Shown: positions 1 to 8,739 of the stretch, piece after piece | Numbering within the stretch: the first letter of the stretch is position 1 | How the letters are laid out: each line of letters opens with the position of its first letter | Assembly (NCBI GenBank): GCA_021781745.1 | Contig: JAJXWH010000006.1 | Location: forward strand, 81,804 to 145,803 | Length of the DNA: 64,000 nt | Direction: 5' to 3' | DNA from: Bacillota bacterium | GTDB taxonomy: Bacteria > Bacillota > Clostridia > Clostridiales > Clostridiaceae | Notes under the pieces: generated by a model | Told to the model about the DNA's origin: nothing | What the model saw: the letters and a program-made list of their open reading frames with translations, nothing else | Databases searched by the model: none | Position numbers and translations under genes: made by a program

Positions 1-177
1 AAGGCTATATTCATTGTGATTGGTATTGCACTTTTAATTTCCCAGTTTGGATTTGGAAATCTTATAATAAAACTATATCCTATGTTTGGTTTACTAAGTT
101 TAATTTTTATATCTCAATGTATAATATTCTTTTTTAAACATAAAAAAGATTTCTGTAATACATCCGATAGAAAATAA
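1..177 (+). CDS. C-terminal end of a membrane protein, possibly YkvI-like (partial)
   Basis: Frame 1 is open from the first base to a TAA at 175-177, giving 58 residues whose start lies outside the window. Two hydrophobic stretches (about residues 3-19 and 27-46) are followed by a short basic tail (KHKK), as expected for the last membrane segments of a multispanning protein. The pattern with a YPMFG turn between helices resembles the end of YkvI-family transporters-like proteins, but this is too short to be sure. The function is not assigned. Confidence 0.5.
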   Translation, partial: KAIFIVIGIALLISQFGFGNLIIKLYPMFGLLSLIFISQCIIFFFKHKKDFCNTSDRK

Positions 178-234
178 ATATGATATACTTTATAATTATA
201 ATGTTTAACAATTACCTTGAAGGATTTGATATAT

Positions 235-1209
235 ATGAATTATTTAAACTTATTAGACGAATGTACTCTTTGTTATAAAAACTGTAAAATTAACCGAAAC
301 AATAATCAAACAGGATTTTGTAATGCTTCAAATAACATAAAAATTGCCAGAGCATCTTTACATCTTTGGGAAGAACCACCTATATCTCAAGGCAAAGGTT
401 CTGGCACAGTGTTTTTTTCTCATTGCAACCTAAGATGTGTCTTTTGCCAAAATTATAATATAAGTCAGGAAACTAACGAAAATGTCAGTCTTTCCACTCA
501 TGGGGACATAAAATCACAAAGCATAAACTTTACATCATCAATAACCGGAATTGAGGTATCAATTGAGCGGCTTTCAGAAATATTTTTAGAGCTTCAAGAA
601 AAAGGTGCTAATAACATAAATTTAGTTACCCCAACACACTATGTTCCACAAATAATTGAAGCATTAAAAATTGCAAAGGAAAATAAATTAACTATACCTA
701 TTTTATATAATACTAATAGTTATGATTCTATTGAAACAATAAAATTATTAGAGGGGTACATTGATGTTTACCTACCAGATTTTAAATATTTTAATGATAA
801 GTACGCTGTAAAATACTCTAATGCTAATAATTATGCTGGCAATGCTGCTAAAGTAATTAATGAAATGGTGAGACAAGTTGGAAAACCTGTTTTTGATTCA
901 AATGGAAATATGATAAAAGGAGTTATTGTAAGACATCTAATGCTTCCTGGGCTTCTTTTTGATTCCAAAAAAATAATAGATTATCTTTATAATACATATA
1001 AGGATGATATTTATATAAGCATAATGAATCAATATGTTCCAATGTTTAATGCAATTAATCATCCTGAAATAAATAAACCTCTTAATCCTAAGCATTACGA
1101 TAGTTTAATTAATTATGCCTTAGATTTAGGGATTACCAATGGATTTATTCAAGATGAAGGAACCAATTCCTCTGATTTCATTCCTGAATTTAATTTAGAA
1201 GGCGTGTAA
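235..1209 (+). CDS. Radical SAM protein, PflA/PflX-like (COG1313)
   Basis: The protein carries a CX3CX2C radical SAM cluster motif (CNLRCVFC) about 70 residues in, embedded in a region typical of uncharacterised homologues of pyruvate formate-lyase activase, with the LPDFKY and MNQYVP stretches found in that family. Extra cysteines near the N-terminus (CTLCYKNC) may hold a further metal site. The frame is open from a TTG at 217, but an ATG at 235 has AAGGA (220-224) at a good distance, so I start there (324 aa). It probably uses SAM and a 4Fe-4S cluster to make a radical on a substrate or partner enzyme; the partner is not visible here. It stands alone, followed by a hairpin. Confidence 0.85.
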   Translation: MNYLNLLDECTLCYKNCKINRNNNQTGFCNASNNIKIARASLHLWEEPPISQGKGSGTVFFSHCNLRCVFCQNYNISQETNENVSLSTHGDIKSQSINFTSSITGIEVSIERLSEIFLELQEKGANNINLVTPTHYVPQIIEALKIAKENKLTIPILYNTNSYDSIETIKLLEGYIDVYLPDFKYFNDKYAVKYSNANNYAGNAAKVINEMVRQVGKPVFDSNGNMIKGVIVRHLMLPGLLFDSKKIIDYLYNTYKDDIYISIMNQYVPMFNAINHPEINKPLNPKHYDSLINYALDLGITNGFIQDEGTNSSDFIPEFNLEGV

Positions 1210-1250
1210 ACGTAAATTAAAATTAATCTTACCCACTATAATAAACGTGA

Positions 1251-1312
1251 GCATGTATTAAAAATTATTATGAATGATAATTCATAAATACATGCCCATT
1301 AATTTTATTTTC
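1251..1312 (+). terminator. Hairpin after the radical SAM gene
   Basis: GCATGTATT (1251-1259) pairs with AATACATGC (1287-1295), with a second inner stem (TTATGAAT/ATTCATAA). A loose T-rich tail (AATTTTATTTTC) follows. It is a weak but plausible terminator for the rightward gene. Confidence 0.45.
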
Positions 1313-1355
1313 ATATATACTGAAAGCATAATAATATTTTTGTAGAAATTCATTC

Positions 1356-2726
1356 CTAATAATAAAATTTAGGGATTCCCCTTTTATTATCTAAACCTGG
1401 TATTATAGGTGGTATAAATTCATTTCTTCCCCAGGTATTTTGAGTATTAAATGTACTTCGAAGCTCTGCAATTCTAGTTACACCTACATAAACATCTGAT
1501 ATTCTATACCATGTTGCATAATCAACTATGCCTGTCTGCGGTAATGTAAATATTTGCTGAAATGTTTTTACTGCATCAGCAGTTTTTTGATTAAATTGTC
1601 CATCCTCAGCAACTTTAGGTATTAAAGGATAGTTTCTAGCTATTCTATTTAATTGATTTTGAATTGTTCTTACTTCTGGACCTGAATCCCCTATCTTTAA
1701 TGGCTTTTCAGGATACGATTGTGGACTTCCAGCAACTTTTTCAGCTGTAGTTAGTTCAATGTCACTTCCGTAGTAATTTTTCAATATATCAAATGGAACC
1801 ATACCTTGTTGTGCTAACTGTTGACTTCCCCATTGACTTAACCATTGTGGGCAAGTAACACTCTTACCATCACAATATTGTGTTAAAAGTGGCTGTTTTG
1901 CTCCAGGTCTTCTTACATAAGTAGAGAATATCTCATCTACAATTGCACTTATACTATCATAAATATTCCTTCCATAGCTAAATGCATGGTCATAGGCCGT
2001 TGAACTAGTTATATCAAAATTCTTTCCTTTTCCTCTATACCATTCAGTAAAAATCCTGTTTAATGTGAAAGATAAAATACAAAAAACATTTGCTCTTATA
2101 GCAGATTCATTCTAAGTTGAGTATATTTCACTTGAAGCAACATTTTTTATATAATCTTTAAAAGGAACTTTATAATTTGTCGCTGATGGGTCATCCGGAC
2201 CTCCTTGGTGAACCATAATGTACTCTGGAACAATTGGTTGCGGTAATACAACGCCCGAAGTAGGTGCTGGTAATGGTTTCTCTGGATCCTCCGGTATCTT
2301 AGGTGGAAAATTTCCATTTAGCGTATTTGGCTGTATATTTATAACTTCTTGACGCATGCTTCCTCTTCCTGCGCTACTTGTCAGATTGCATACTTGATAA
2401 GCAACTTGTGTAGGAAATACTTGACATCCTCTTATTATTATTGGATTAAACCCATTTCTTTCAACCGATATGTCATATAGACTATAAGGTATCTGATTAC
2501 TGTTGGGATTTAAAGAATATTCTAAAGGTGGTGCTGTTAACTCAATTATTTGTGTTAATCCAACTGTATCTGTTACTAATTGGATGCTATTAACATTTTC
2601 AGATCCTGCTGCTGTTCTTACAGTTATTCTAGCACCATCAATCGGGATATAATCATCTCCTCTAAAGCATTGAATCTTTAACCTACCAATATTTTGTGCA
2701 GAATTTCCACTACTTGTATTCTCCAT
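1356..2726 (-). pseudogene. Peptidoglycan-binding domain protein interrupted by an amber codon
   Basis: One reading frame of 457 codons runs from an ATG at 2726, which has an AGAGGAAA ribosome site just upstream, to a stop at 1356. It is broken only by a TAG at 2112-2114, where the sequence reads EIYST-stop-NESAIRAN. A TGG codon (Trp) is the likely ancestor, needing one base change. The N-terminal part holds a carboxypeptidase-regulatory-like beta domain (about residues 15-90). The middle has a conserved VPFKDYIKNVASSEIY segment seen in clostridial spore or cell-wall proteins, and the last 120 residues hold a PG_binding_1 domain (IGDSGPEVRTIQNQLNRI). The second half could restart at an internal ATG at 1802. 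The same frame also runs on upstream into the S8 protease relic, so a fusion product cannot be excluded. Confidence 0.7.
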
Positions 2727-3950
2727 AACTTTCCTCTTTATATTTTTTCTCAGAATATTATATTTATTAGGTGTACTATTTGTTACTGGCATATCTTTTC
2801 GTTTTGCATCACCTCTGGTTAAAATGGCATTTAAATCAGTTTGAAGCAATTTCAAACTATCGAATGCACACACCGTGCCATATCCCCATAGCGGATTCGG
2901 ATAGGTTACATCTGTACGCCTTCTTCGAGCTCCCCTTAATAAATAATATTTTAATCTTTGCCCAAATAAATATGAATCATTTCCTTTTACAATTCCCCAT
3001 TGCATCATTAATGCACATATTCCTGATACTTGAGGTGTAGCTATTGATGTACCTGTTTTATTATCATATCCTCCATTTGGTACCGGGCTAACTATATCTT
3101 CCCCCAATATGGTGTCCAGCATCACCTGCATTTCCTGCTGCAATTACAATTGCTACTCGTTCTAAATTTGCCACTGTTCTAATGTATTGCTCTAATAAAC
3201 TGCTTCCATCATGAGCTCCATCATTAGTACTTAAACTAATACTGATAACCAAAGGCATATTAAGTTCTCTGCTCTTATCTAATAAAAACCTAATTCCCTG
3301 CATTATCTGAGAACTTAATATTGAAGTTCCTCGAGCAGCTTTAACCATTGCTATTGAAGCATTAGGCGCGACTCCCTTATACATAGGATTTATATTCCCC
3401 CGCCACATGCAATACCTGCTACATGTGTTCCATGTCCAGTATTACCTAATGATGGTACAATTGAAAATGGGTTAGAAGACTTTATTGCTTCATTTATTGT
3501 TTGTTTATTATAAACACTTCCTCCAGTACTCAAATCATAAATATATTCGATTCTAGTTGTACCAGCAGTATTCATAAATGCTGGATGGGTATAATCTATC
3601 CCTGAATCAACAAATCCAACCAATACACCATCGCCTAAAACATTAAAATCTGGAGATAGCTGAGGTATGCAAGACACTCTATTACTTTCTTGATCCTGCT
3701 CATATAAACTTTTAGGTAATTCTATATATTGTATCGTAGTACTTGATGCTAATTGATCTAATTTGTTTGCTGGTATATTAACTACAGCAAAGTTAAATCC
3801 TAAATCTTGAAAGTTTCCTCCCAGCCCTTCAATAAATGTTCTTGTTTCTTCTACACTGCCCCTATATAAAATGGTGAGCTCGCTGTTGTTTCCTTGACTC
3901 TGATATTTAAAACCCAATTGATCCAATATAGCTTTTGGTACATTAGTCAA
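2727..3950 (-). pseudogene. S8 (subtilisin/CspB-like) serine protease, decayed
   Basis: The fragments together show the full subtilisin triad: Asp in FVDSGID (residue 115 of the first fragment), His in GHGTHVAG (173) and Ser in GTSIATPQ. The reading frame breaks twice. At a run of five C on the + strand (3397-3401), adding one base would restore the frame from CGGG to GNINPMYKG. Near 3110-3125 the frame returns to the first one, but the His-to-Ser distance is only about 130 residues. As I recall, CspB of C. perfringens has about 310, so the jelly-roll region seems deleted (AAGNAGDAGHH is joined directly to LGEDIVSPVPNG). No good start is seen at 3950 (a TTG without a ribosome site), and the frame stays open upstream to a stop near 3985, so the 5' end may be lost too. 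Spore-germination proteolysis would have been the ancestral role. Confidence 0.8.
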
Positions 3951-4069
3951 TAATCCGACTGATACGTCTACCTTTGAAGGAACTTATCTACTTAACTCAG
4001 CTATAATAATCACACCTTTAATAAATCTATACATTACTCATAGTATGCAATTTAACATTCATATGTAAC

Positions 4070-4108
4070 AAAAAGAGTATAATTGAAATCTCAATCATAC
4101 TCTTTTTA
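4070..4108 (-). terminator. Terminator of the DUF3783/XRE operon
   Basis: AAAAAGAGTAT (4070-4080) pairs with ATACTCTTTTT (4097-4107), and the stem is extended inside by ATTGA/TCAAT. Read leftwards it ends in a T5 run. It follows the XRE gene stop. Confidence 0.8.
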
Positions 4109-4138
4109 ATAAATATTTAAAATTCTTATATTTTGCAG

Positions 4139-4807
4139 CTATAGTGTAATTTCAATTCTTTCCAATTTAGCAATTACATCTAATTCCTTTAATTCCATAG
4201 TCTCAGTAAGTAAACTTCCTGCATTGCTTACCAGTAACAATTTAGAATTACCTAAAACTTTTACTTGTCTTATTTTTCTTTTCCCTTTATAGTCAATTAG
4301 GAAAAAACCATTGTTACTTACTTCTTTTATACTATGAGCAAAAGCAATATCCCCTTTTAACATCCTAAATCCAGTCATTTCATCATCTTCTATTTCTAAA
4401 TAAAATACTTTATCTTGTGGATAATTCTCTATTTTATTAGAATGAACAGGCATTTCTTTAGTTCCCTTCTTGCTAGATAATGAATAATCATAAATTGGAA
4501 CACTTCTAAGCACCGATGAAAAAGCATCTGTCCATAATTCAGAACTCTCAGTATTTCTCTTTGGAAGTTCTTTTAAATTCTTCTTTTCTTCCATTAATAC
4601 TTCATCTGTAACTACCATGCTTATATCATTCAAATCAGCTTTTAAAACCTTAGCTGCCTTATCTATTAAGGATTCAGGTGCAACTTTTCTTCCCATTTCA
4701 ACTTCACTTAAATATTTTTCAGCTACACCTAATTTCTTAGCTAAAGCTTTCACAGTCAAACCACTTTTTTCTCTAGCTTGCTTTATATTTTCTCCTACAC
4801 GACTCAC
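4139..4807 (-). CDS. XRE-family regulator with a LexA/S24-like C-terminal domain
   Basis: The N-terminal 65 residues form a Cro/CI helix-turn-helix (GENIKQAREKSGLTVKALAK...VAEKYLSEVEMG). The C-terminal half looks like an S24 (LexA/CI) dimerisation-cleavage domain, with DDEMTGFRMLKGDIAF where active members read D-SM-P...GDI. The serine is Glu here and the usual lysine is not evident, so autocleavage is unlikely. I start at a GTG (4807) preceded by GGGGAG; a longer ATG frame begins at 4855 inside the upstream gene. Only one base separates it from the DUF3783 gene, so the two are co-transcribed. The target is unknown. Confidence 0.75.
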   Translation of the reverse strand: MSRVGENIKQAREKSGLTVKALAKKLGVAEKYLSEVEMGRKVAPESLIDKAAKVLKADLNDISMVVTDEVLMEEKKNLKELPKRNTESSELWTDAFSSVLRSVPIYDYSLSSKKGTKEMPVHSNKIENYPQDKVFYLEIEDDEMTGFRMLKGDIAFAHSIKEVSNNGFFLIDYKGKRKIRQVKVLGNSKLLLVSNAGSLLTETMELKELDVIAKLERIEITL

Positions 4808-4808
4808 T

Positions 4809-5180
4809 TTAATTTCTCCCCTTTTGTTGTGCTTGAAACCATTCTCTTTCTTCAATTAAATGCTCTAATAGATAACTGAAAGTCCATTTATAATTTTGTG
4901 GTGTTGAGACAGCTAACACTCCCCCTTGAATAAACCCTCTAATATACCTAATAGTAAATTTTAATTGATCTTCTTTAAATCCATTAAAAATAAGTGCCTT
5001 TTCATTTAATGGCAGTTCATCATAAGAATTTTCATTGGCATTTTTATTGATTATATCTTCTATTTTCATCAACGCCATATTATTATTTACTTCTATGACC
5101 TTAATGTTTTGACTTTCAATTTTCTTAATCTCTTCTTTGCTTAATCCATATGCTAATATACACTTATTATTTATAGCCAT
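4809..5180 (-). CDS. DUF3783 domain protein
   Basis: This small protein of 123 residues matches the clostridial DUF3783 pattern: an N-terminal alpha/beta part (CILAYGLSKEEIKKIE), then a conserved patch (ELPLNEKALIFNGF) and FIQGGVLAVSTPQNYKW near the C-terminus. No catalytic motif is evident and its role is not known. It is the first gene of a pair with the XRE regulator, with one base between stop and next start, which hints at a shared regulatory job. Confidence 0.75.
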   Translation of the reverse strand: MAINNKCILAYGLSKEEIKKIESQNIKVIEVNNNMALMKIEDIINKNANENSYDELPLNEKALIFNGFKEDQLKFTIRYIRGFIQGGVLAVSTPQNYKWTFSYLLEHLIEEREWFQAQQKGRN

Positions 5181-5226
5181 TTATGACACCTCTTTTCCTA
5201 TTATAATTTCATAATAATATATTCTT

Positions 5227-5751
5227 TTATTCCTCAATTATTTCTGGTTCTTTAAATTCTTCACCTTGCATATCGACTGTAACACTTTTTATTACTTGAT
5301 CCTCATAAGGTCTATCGGCCATATCAGTCTTTGCTGCAACAATCTTATCAGCTACTTCCATTCCTTCAATAACCTTGCCAAATGAAGCATATTGTCCATC
5401 TAAATGTGGAGCATCAGCAACCATTATAAAAAACTGACTTCCAGCTGAATCTGGATGCATAGCCCTAGCCATTGATAATACTCCCCTTGAATGTTTAAGA
5501 GTATTATTAAATCCATTGCTTGTAAATTCTCCCTTTATTGAGTATCCTGGACCTCCCATTCCACTACCTTCTGGACATCCACCTTGGATCATAAAATTAG
5601 GAATGACTCTATGAAAGATTAATCCATCATAGAATCCTCTATTAATTAAATCTACAAAATTGTTTACTGTATTTGGAGCTATTTCAGGATATAACTCTGC
5701 TTTAATAACACCGCCATTTTCCATAGTCATTGTAATAATTGGATTTTTCAT
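5227..5751 (-). CDS. Peptidyl-prolyl cis-trans isomerase, cyclophilin type
   Basis: This 174-residue protein is a single cyclophilin domain with the catalytic-site segments FHRVIPNFMIQGGCP, GSGMGGPGYSIKGEF, and SQFFIMVADAPHLDGQYASFGKV. It lacks a signal peptide, so it is a cytoplasmic prolyl isomerase helping protein folding. The frame is open from 5778, but GAGGAG lies nine bases or so before the ATG at 5751, which gives the usual N-terminus MKNPIITMTME. It appears to be a single-gene unit between murI and the DUF3783 operon. Confidence 0.93.
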   Translation of the reverse strand: MKNPIITMTMENGGVIKAELYPEIAPNTVNNFVDLINRGFYDGLIFHRVIPNFMIQGGCPEGSGMGGPGYSIKGEFTSNGFNNTLKHSRGVLSMARAMHPDSAGSQFFIMVADAPHLDGQYASFGKVIEGMEVADKIVAAKTDMADRPYEDQVIKSVTVDMQGEEFKEPEIIEE

Positions 5752-5854
5752 TGTAATAATTTCTCCTCTCGAAATCAATCTTAAATAGTATTATTATCTA
5801 AAATATAAAATTAAATTCATGATTTATATTAAATTCTATAAATCTAAATTACCT

Positions 5855-6634
5855 CTATATTTTGACATTAATTAGATTATAACAGAAATCTATAATTTTA
5901 TTATCATTAATAGAATTATAAATTATTATTTCTCCCTTTGCATTTGAATCATTTAATAAATCTTTTTCTGACAGCTTCCTTTTTAATTCTTGGGCAGTTC
6001 CTAAACCTCCATCTATAAGAGGTATATCCTCCCCAATAACATTAGCTAAAGCTTTTTTTATAAAAGGATAATGTGTACATCCTAGAACTATTGAACCTAC
6101 GTTATTTCTCAAATAAGGCTTAAACTTTTCTTTTAAATAACTTTCTAGTTCATCACCGTCTAATATTCCTTGCTCAATAAATTCCATAAGACCAGCGCAA
6201 GGCAGAGATACTATGCTGGCTTCACTTCTATACTTCTCCATTAAGGCTTTAAATTTCTTTTCTCTTAAAGTCATAGGTGTTGCCATTATTATTACATTGC
6301 CTTTTCTATTAAGTTTTACAGCCGGCTTTAATGCAGGTTCAATTCCTATTATAGGAATATTATTATATTTATTTCTAATTACATCAATTGCAGCACTAGT
6401 AGCTGTATTGCAAGCTACTACAACTGCTTTAACATTTTTATTTAATAAAAAATTTACCGCTTCCAACGTGAGATTTCTAACTTTATCTAGTTCCTTAGTT
6501 CCATAAGGAGCATTTTTTGAATCTCCAAAATATATGAAATTCTCATTAGGCATAATAGAAACAGCTTCTTTCATTACACTTAATCCGCCTACTCCTGAAT
6601 CAAAAAATCCTATTGGACTATTTTTAATATCCAA
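5855..6634 (-). CDS. murI: Glutamate racemase
   Basis: The enzyme interconverts L- and D-glutamate to supply D-Glu for peptidoglycan. All family marks are present: [11 protein letters not shown] at residues 10-20, the first catalytic cysteine in VVACNTATS (about residue 75) and the second in LGCTHYP (about 185). The length of 259 residues is normal. It is followed downstream by the cyclophilin gene on the same strand with about 100 bases between them. Confidence 0.95.
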   Translation of the reverse strand: MDIKNSPIGFFDSGVGGLSVMKEAVSIMPNENFIYFGDSKNAPYGTKELDKVRNLTLEAVNFLLNKNVKAVVVACNTATSAAIDVIRNKYNNIPIIGIEPALKPAVKLNRKGNVIIMATPMTLREKKFKALMEKYRSEASIVSLPCAGLMEFIEQGILDGDELESYLKEKFKPYLRNNVGSIVLGCTHYPFIKKALANVIGEDIPLIDGGLGTAQELKRKLSEKDLLNDSNAKGEIIIYNSINDNKIIDFCYNLINVKI

Positions 6635-7075
6635 AGTGTCCTCACTCCATTTTTTAATTAGTCATATAAAACAATATAACATTTAAAGCATTTAGCATAC
6701 ATATTGATTTAATAGTAGATATAAATTCCTAATTAGTTATAATCCTTACTAATTCAAATTTAACTAAATTTACTTAGATTGTTATTATTAACATCTTATA
6801 TAATAAATATTTTAGTACTTTATTTACCTACTGTCTAGCAATTATGATACTACACATTTCAGATATAACTTATATATTTTCTACTATTAATCAACTCTTT
6901 AACTAATTTCATAAATATTTACATGAAACATAATATTATTTAGAAATACATTTACATGTTATTACTTAATTTTCTATTTTATTAAGATATTCATTTAATT
7001 TCTTTATATAAATAATTTAATTTCTCTACTTTAGCATTTTTTTCATTATTATTGTATAATTTTACATGATTTTTA
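6635..7075. other. AT-rich intergenic stretch without a gene
   Basis: This spacer lies between the divergently transcribed murI and HD-GYP genes. I see no open frame of note, no RNA gene and no strong hairpin. It must hold the murI promoter, but no convincing -35/-10 pair stands out. Confidence 0.6.
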
Positions 7076-7084
7076 TGGTATAAT
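7076..7084 (+). promoter_or_regulatory. Extended -10 promoter of the HD-GYP gene
   Basis: TGGTATAAT is an extended -10 element (TGN plus TATAAT) 30 bases before the ATG. No good -35 lies at 17 bases; TTGTAT at 7052 is too far. The ABC-F gene at 18,691 has the same type of promoter. Confidence 0.5.
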
Positions 7085-7113
7085 GGGTATTATTAATGCA
7101 GTGAGGTATAAGC

Positions 7114-8223
7114 ATGCGTTTGGTTCCTATTGAATGTGTAAGAGAAAATTCATTACTGGGTAAAAATATATATTCTTCTGATGGTCGATGTTTACTTAAG
7201 GCTGGCATTGTATTGACTGATATTATTCTAAAAAGAGTTAAAGAACATAAAATATTCTCTCTTTATATAATTGATGACTATAGCACTGCTGAAATTGAAG
7301 ATGTTATAAAACCAGAATTAAGACAAAAATCAATCTCTATCATTAAAGAAACTTTTTCTGATATTGAAAGAATAGCTTACGTTCATAAATTTGAAAAGCG
7401 TAGCATTAAGGATTATACAAAGCAAGAAAAAAAATACTTCAAATCTATTAATAAAATAGCTGAAGATTTACTAGAAAATGTTTTATCGAATAAGAATGTA
7501 TTGCTTTCTTTAGTTGATATAAAAAGTATGGATAATTATACATATGCTCATTGTGTAAATGTTGCAGTAATATCAATTATACTTGGTATAAGTTTGAATC
7601 TTTCTAAAAAGAATTTAACTTATCTTTGTATTGGTGCACTAATTCATGATATAGGAAAATCATTTATACCTCGAGAAATTCTTCAAAAGCCTGACAAATT
7701 AACTCCTGAAGAATTTGAAATAATAAAAAATCATTCAAGATATGGATATAACTTTTTAGATAGTTTTTTTACGTTTAGTTCTCATATTAAATTAATAGTT
7801 TTACAACACCACGAAAGATATGATGGATTAGGTTATCCAAATGGTTCTAATGGAAATGAAATTAGCTATCTTGCCCGAATAGTAAGTATCGCTGATGTCT
7901 ATGACGCTCTAACTTCCGATAGGCCATATAAAAGAGCCTTGTGTCCAAGTGATGCATTAGAATATTTAATGTCCAAGGCTGGAACATTATTTGATTATGA
8001 TATGATTAATGTATTTTGTAAAATTGTTATTCCTTTTCCACAAGGTACAATCGTTAGCCTTAGTAATGGTGACGTAGGAGTAGTTGAAGAAACTCTTCCT
8101 AATTTTCCATTAAGACCGGTCGTAAAAATAGTTAAAAGCGAACGTCCAAGTAAGGTTGGTTCTAAAATCAACTTAGTGGACAATCTTTCAATAGTTATTT
8201 CTCACATAAAGTACGATATATAA
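7114..8223 (+). CDS. HD-GYP domain protein, probable cyclic-di-GMP phosphodiesterase
   Basis: The central part (about residues 130-310) is an HD-GYP domain with HD in LIHDIGKSFIPREIL, the paired histidines in LQHHERYDG and the GYPNG signature, followed by IADVYDALTSDRPYK. All metal ligands expected for hydrolysis of c-di-GMP seem present. The N-terminal 120 residues are a DUF3391-like adaptor region and no membrane segment is seen, so it is cytoplasmic. GAGG lies seven bases before the ATG. It forms a single-gene unit with its own promoter and terminator. Degradation of c-di-GMP would favour motility over attachment; that is inference from the family. Confidence 0.9.
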   Translation: MRLVPIECVRENSLLGKNIYSSDGRCLLKAGIVLTDIILKRVKEHKIFSLYIIDDYSTAEIEDVIKPELRQKSISIIKETFSDIERIAYVHKFEKRSIKDYTKQEKKYFKSINKIAEDLLENVLSNKNVLLSLVDIKSMDNYTYAHCVNVAVISIILGISLNLSKKNLTYLCIGALIHDIGKSFIPREILQKPDKLTPEEFEIIKNHSRYGYNFLDSFFTFSSHIKLIVLQHHERYDGLGYPNGSNGNEISYLARIVSIADVYDALTSDRPYKRALCPSDALEYLMSKAGTLFDYDMINVFCKIVIPFPQGTIVSLSNGDVGVVEETLPNFPLRPVVKIVKSERPSKVGSKINLVDNLSIVISHIKYDI

Positions 8224-8263
8224 AATAAGTTACTAAATTCACTATTTTGTAGCTTATTTTTTT
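8223..8263 (+). terminator. Terminator of the HD-GYP gene
   Basis: AAATAAGTTAC (8223-8233) pairs with GTAGCTTATTT (8249-8259) with one G-U pair, and T7 follows. It overlaps the stop codon. Confidence 0.8.
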
Positions 8264-8349
8264 ATTTGCTTTTATTTAATCCTTATAATTTATTTTAAGA
8301 ATTTGCAAAACAATATATTTTCTATCTCTTAACAAATCCATGCTATAAA

Positions 8350-8586
8350 TTAGTTAATTCTTTCTTTCTTATGTACAAATGGATTTAAATTTGCTAATTC
8401 CTCAGCTTCCTTAAAACTTCTAGCTCTAAAAATTAATGTCCATCCGTTTTTATCATATTTTCCTGCACACATTATATATTTTTCTTGTTTATCTAAATTC
8501 TTTTCTTGTCTATCTATAATTAGACTGCGAATATTGTTAATATTTTTACAATTTAATTTAACAAAAAAATTACCCATTTCATTCAT
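8350..8586 (-). CDS. Small LexA-controlled protein of unknown function
   Basis: The 78-residue product has no signal peptide and no clear family. It is basic and ends in a motif-like stretch (SFKEAEELANLNPFVHKK). Although the frame is open from 8610, that ATG lies inside a LexA-box-like site; GAGGAG before the ATG at 8586 marks the real start. The gene has a near-perfect promoter with a LexA box in the spacer (8605-8654), so it should be silent until DNA damage. SOS genes of this size include cell-division inhibitors (YneA-type), but this one has no membrane helix or LysM domain and I assign no function. Confidence 0.7.
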   Translation of the reverse strand: MNEMGNFFVKLNCKNINNIRSLIIDRQEKNLDKQEKYIMCAGKYDKNGWTLIFRARSFKEAEELANLNPFVHKKERIN

Positions 8587-8604
8587 AATATACATCTCCT
8601 CGCC

Positions 8605-8654
8605 AAACATATGTTCATTGATTATATTATATAGAACATATGTTCACTTGTCAA
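8605..8654 (-). promoter_or_regulatory. SOS promoter with two LexA boxes
   Basis: Read leftwards: TTGACA (8649-8654), a 17-base spacer, then TATAAT (8626-8631). The spacer contains the palindrome GAACATATGTTC (8634-8645), and a second copy, GAACATATGTTT, lies at 8605-8616, between the -10 and the ribosome site. Both fit the GAAC-N4-GTTY LexA box of clostridia and bacilli. Confidence 0.85.
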
Positions 8655-8682
8655 CATTTCTCTTAAAATAACATATTTATAC

Positions 8683-8730
8683 AAAAAATACCTCTAAGAA
8701 TTTATTATTTAAATCCTTAGAGGTATTTTG
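8683..8730 (-). terminator. Terminator of carAB
   Basis: ATACCTCTAAG (8688-8698) pairs with CTTAGAGGTAT (8716-8726). On the leftward transcript six U follow. It lies just past the carB stop. Confidence 0.85.
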
Positions 8731-8739
8731 ATAATACTT

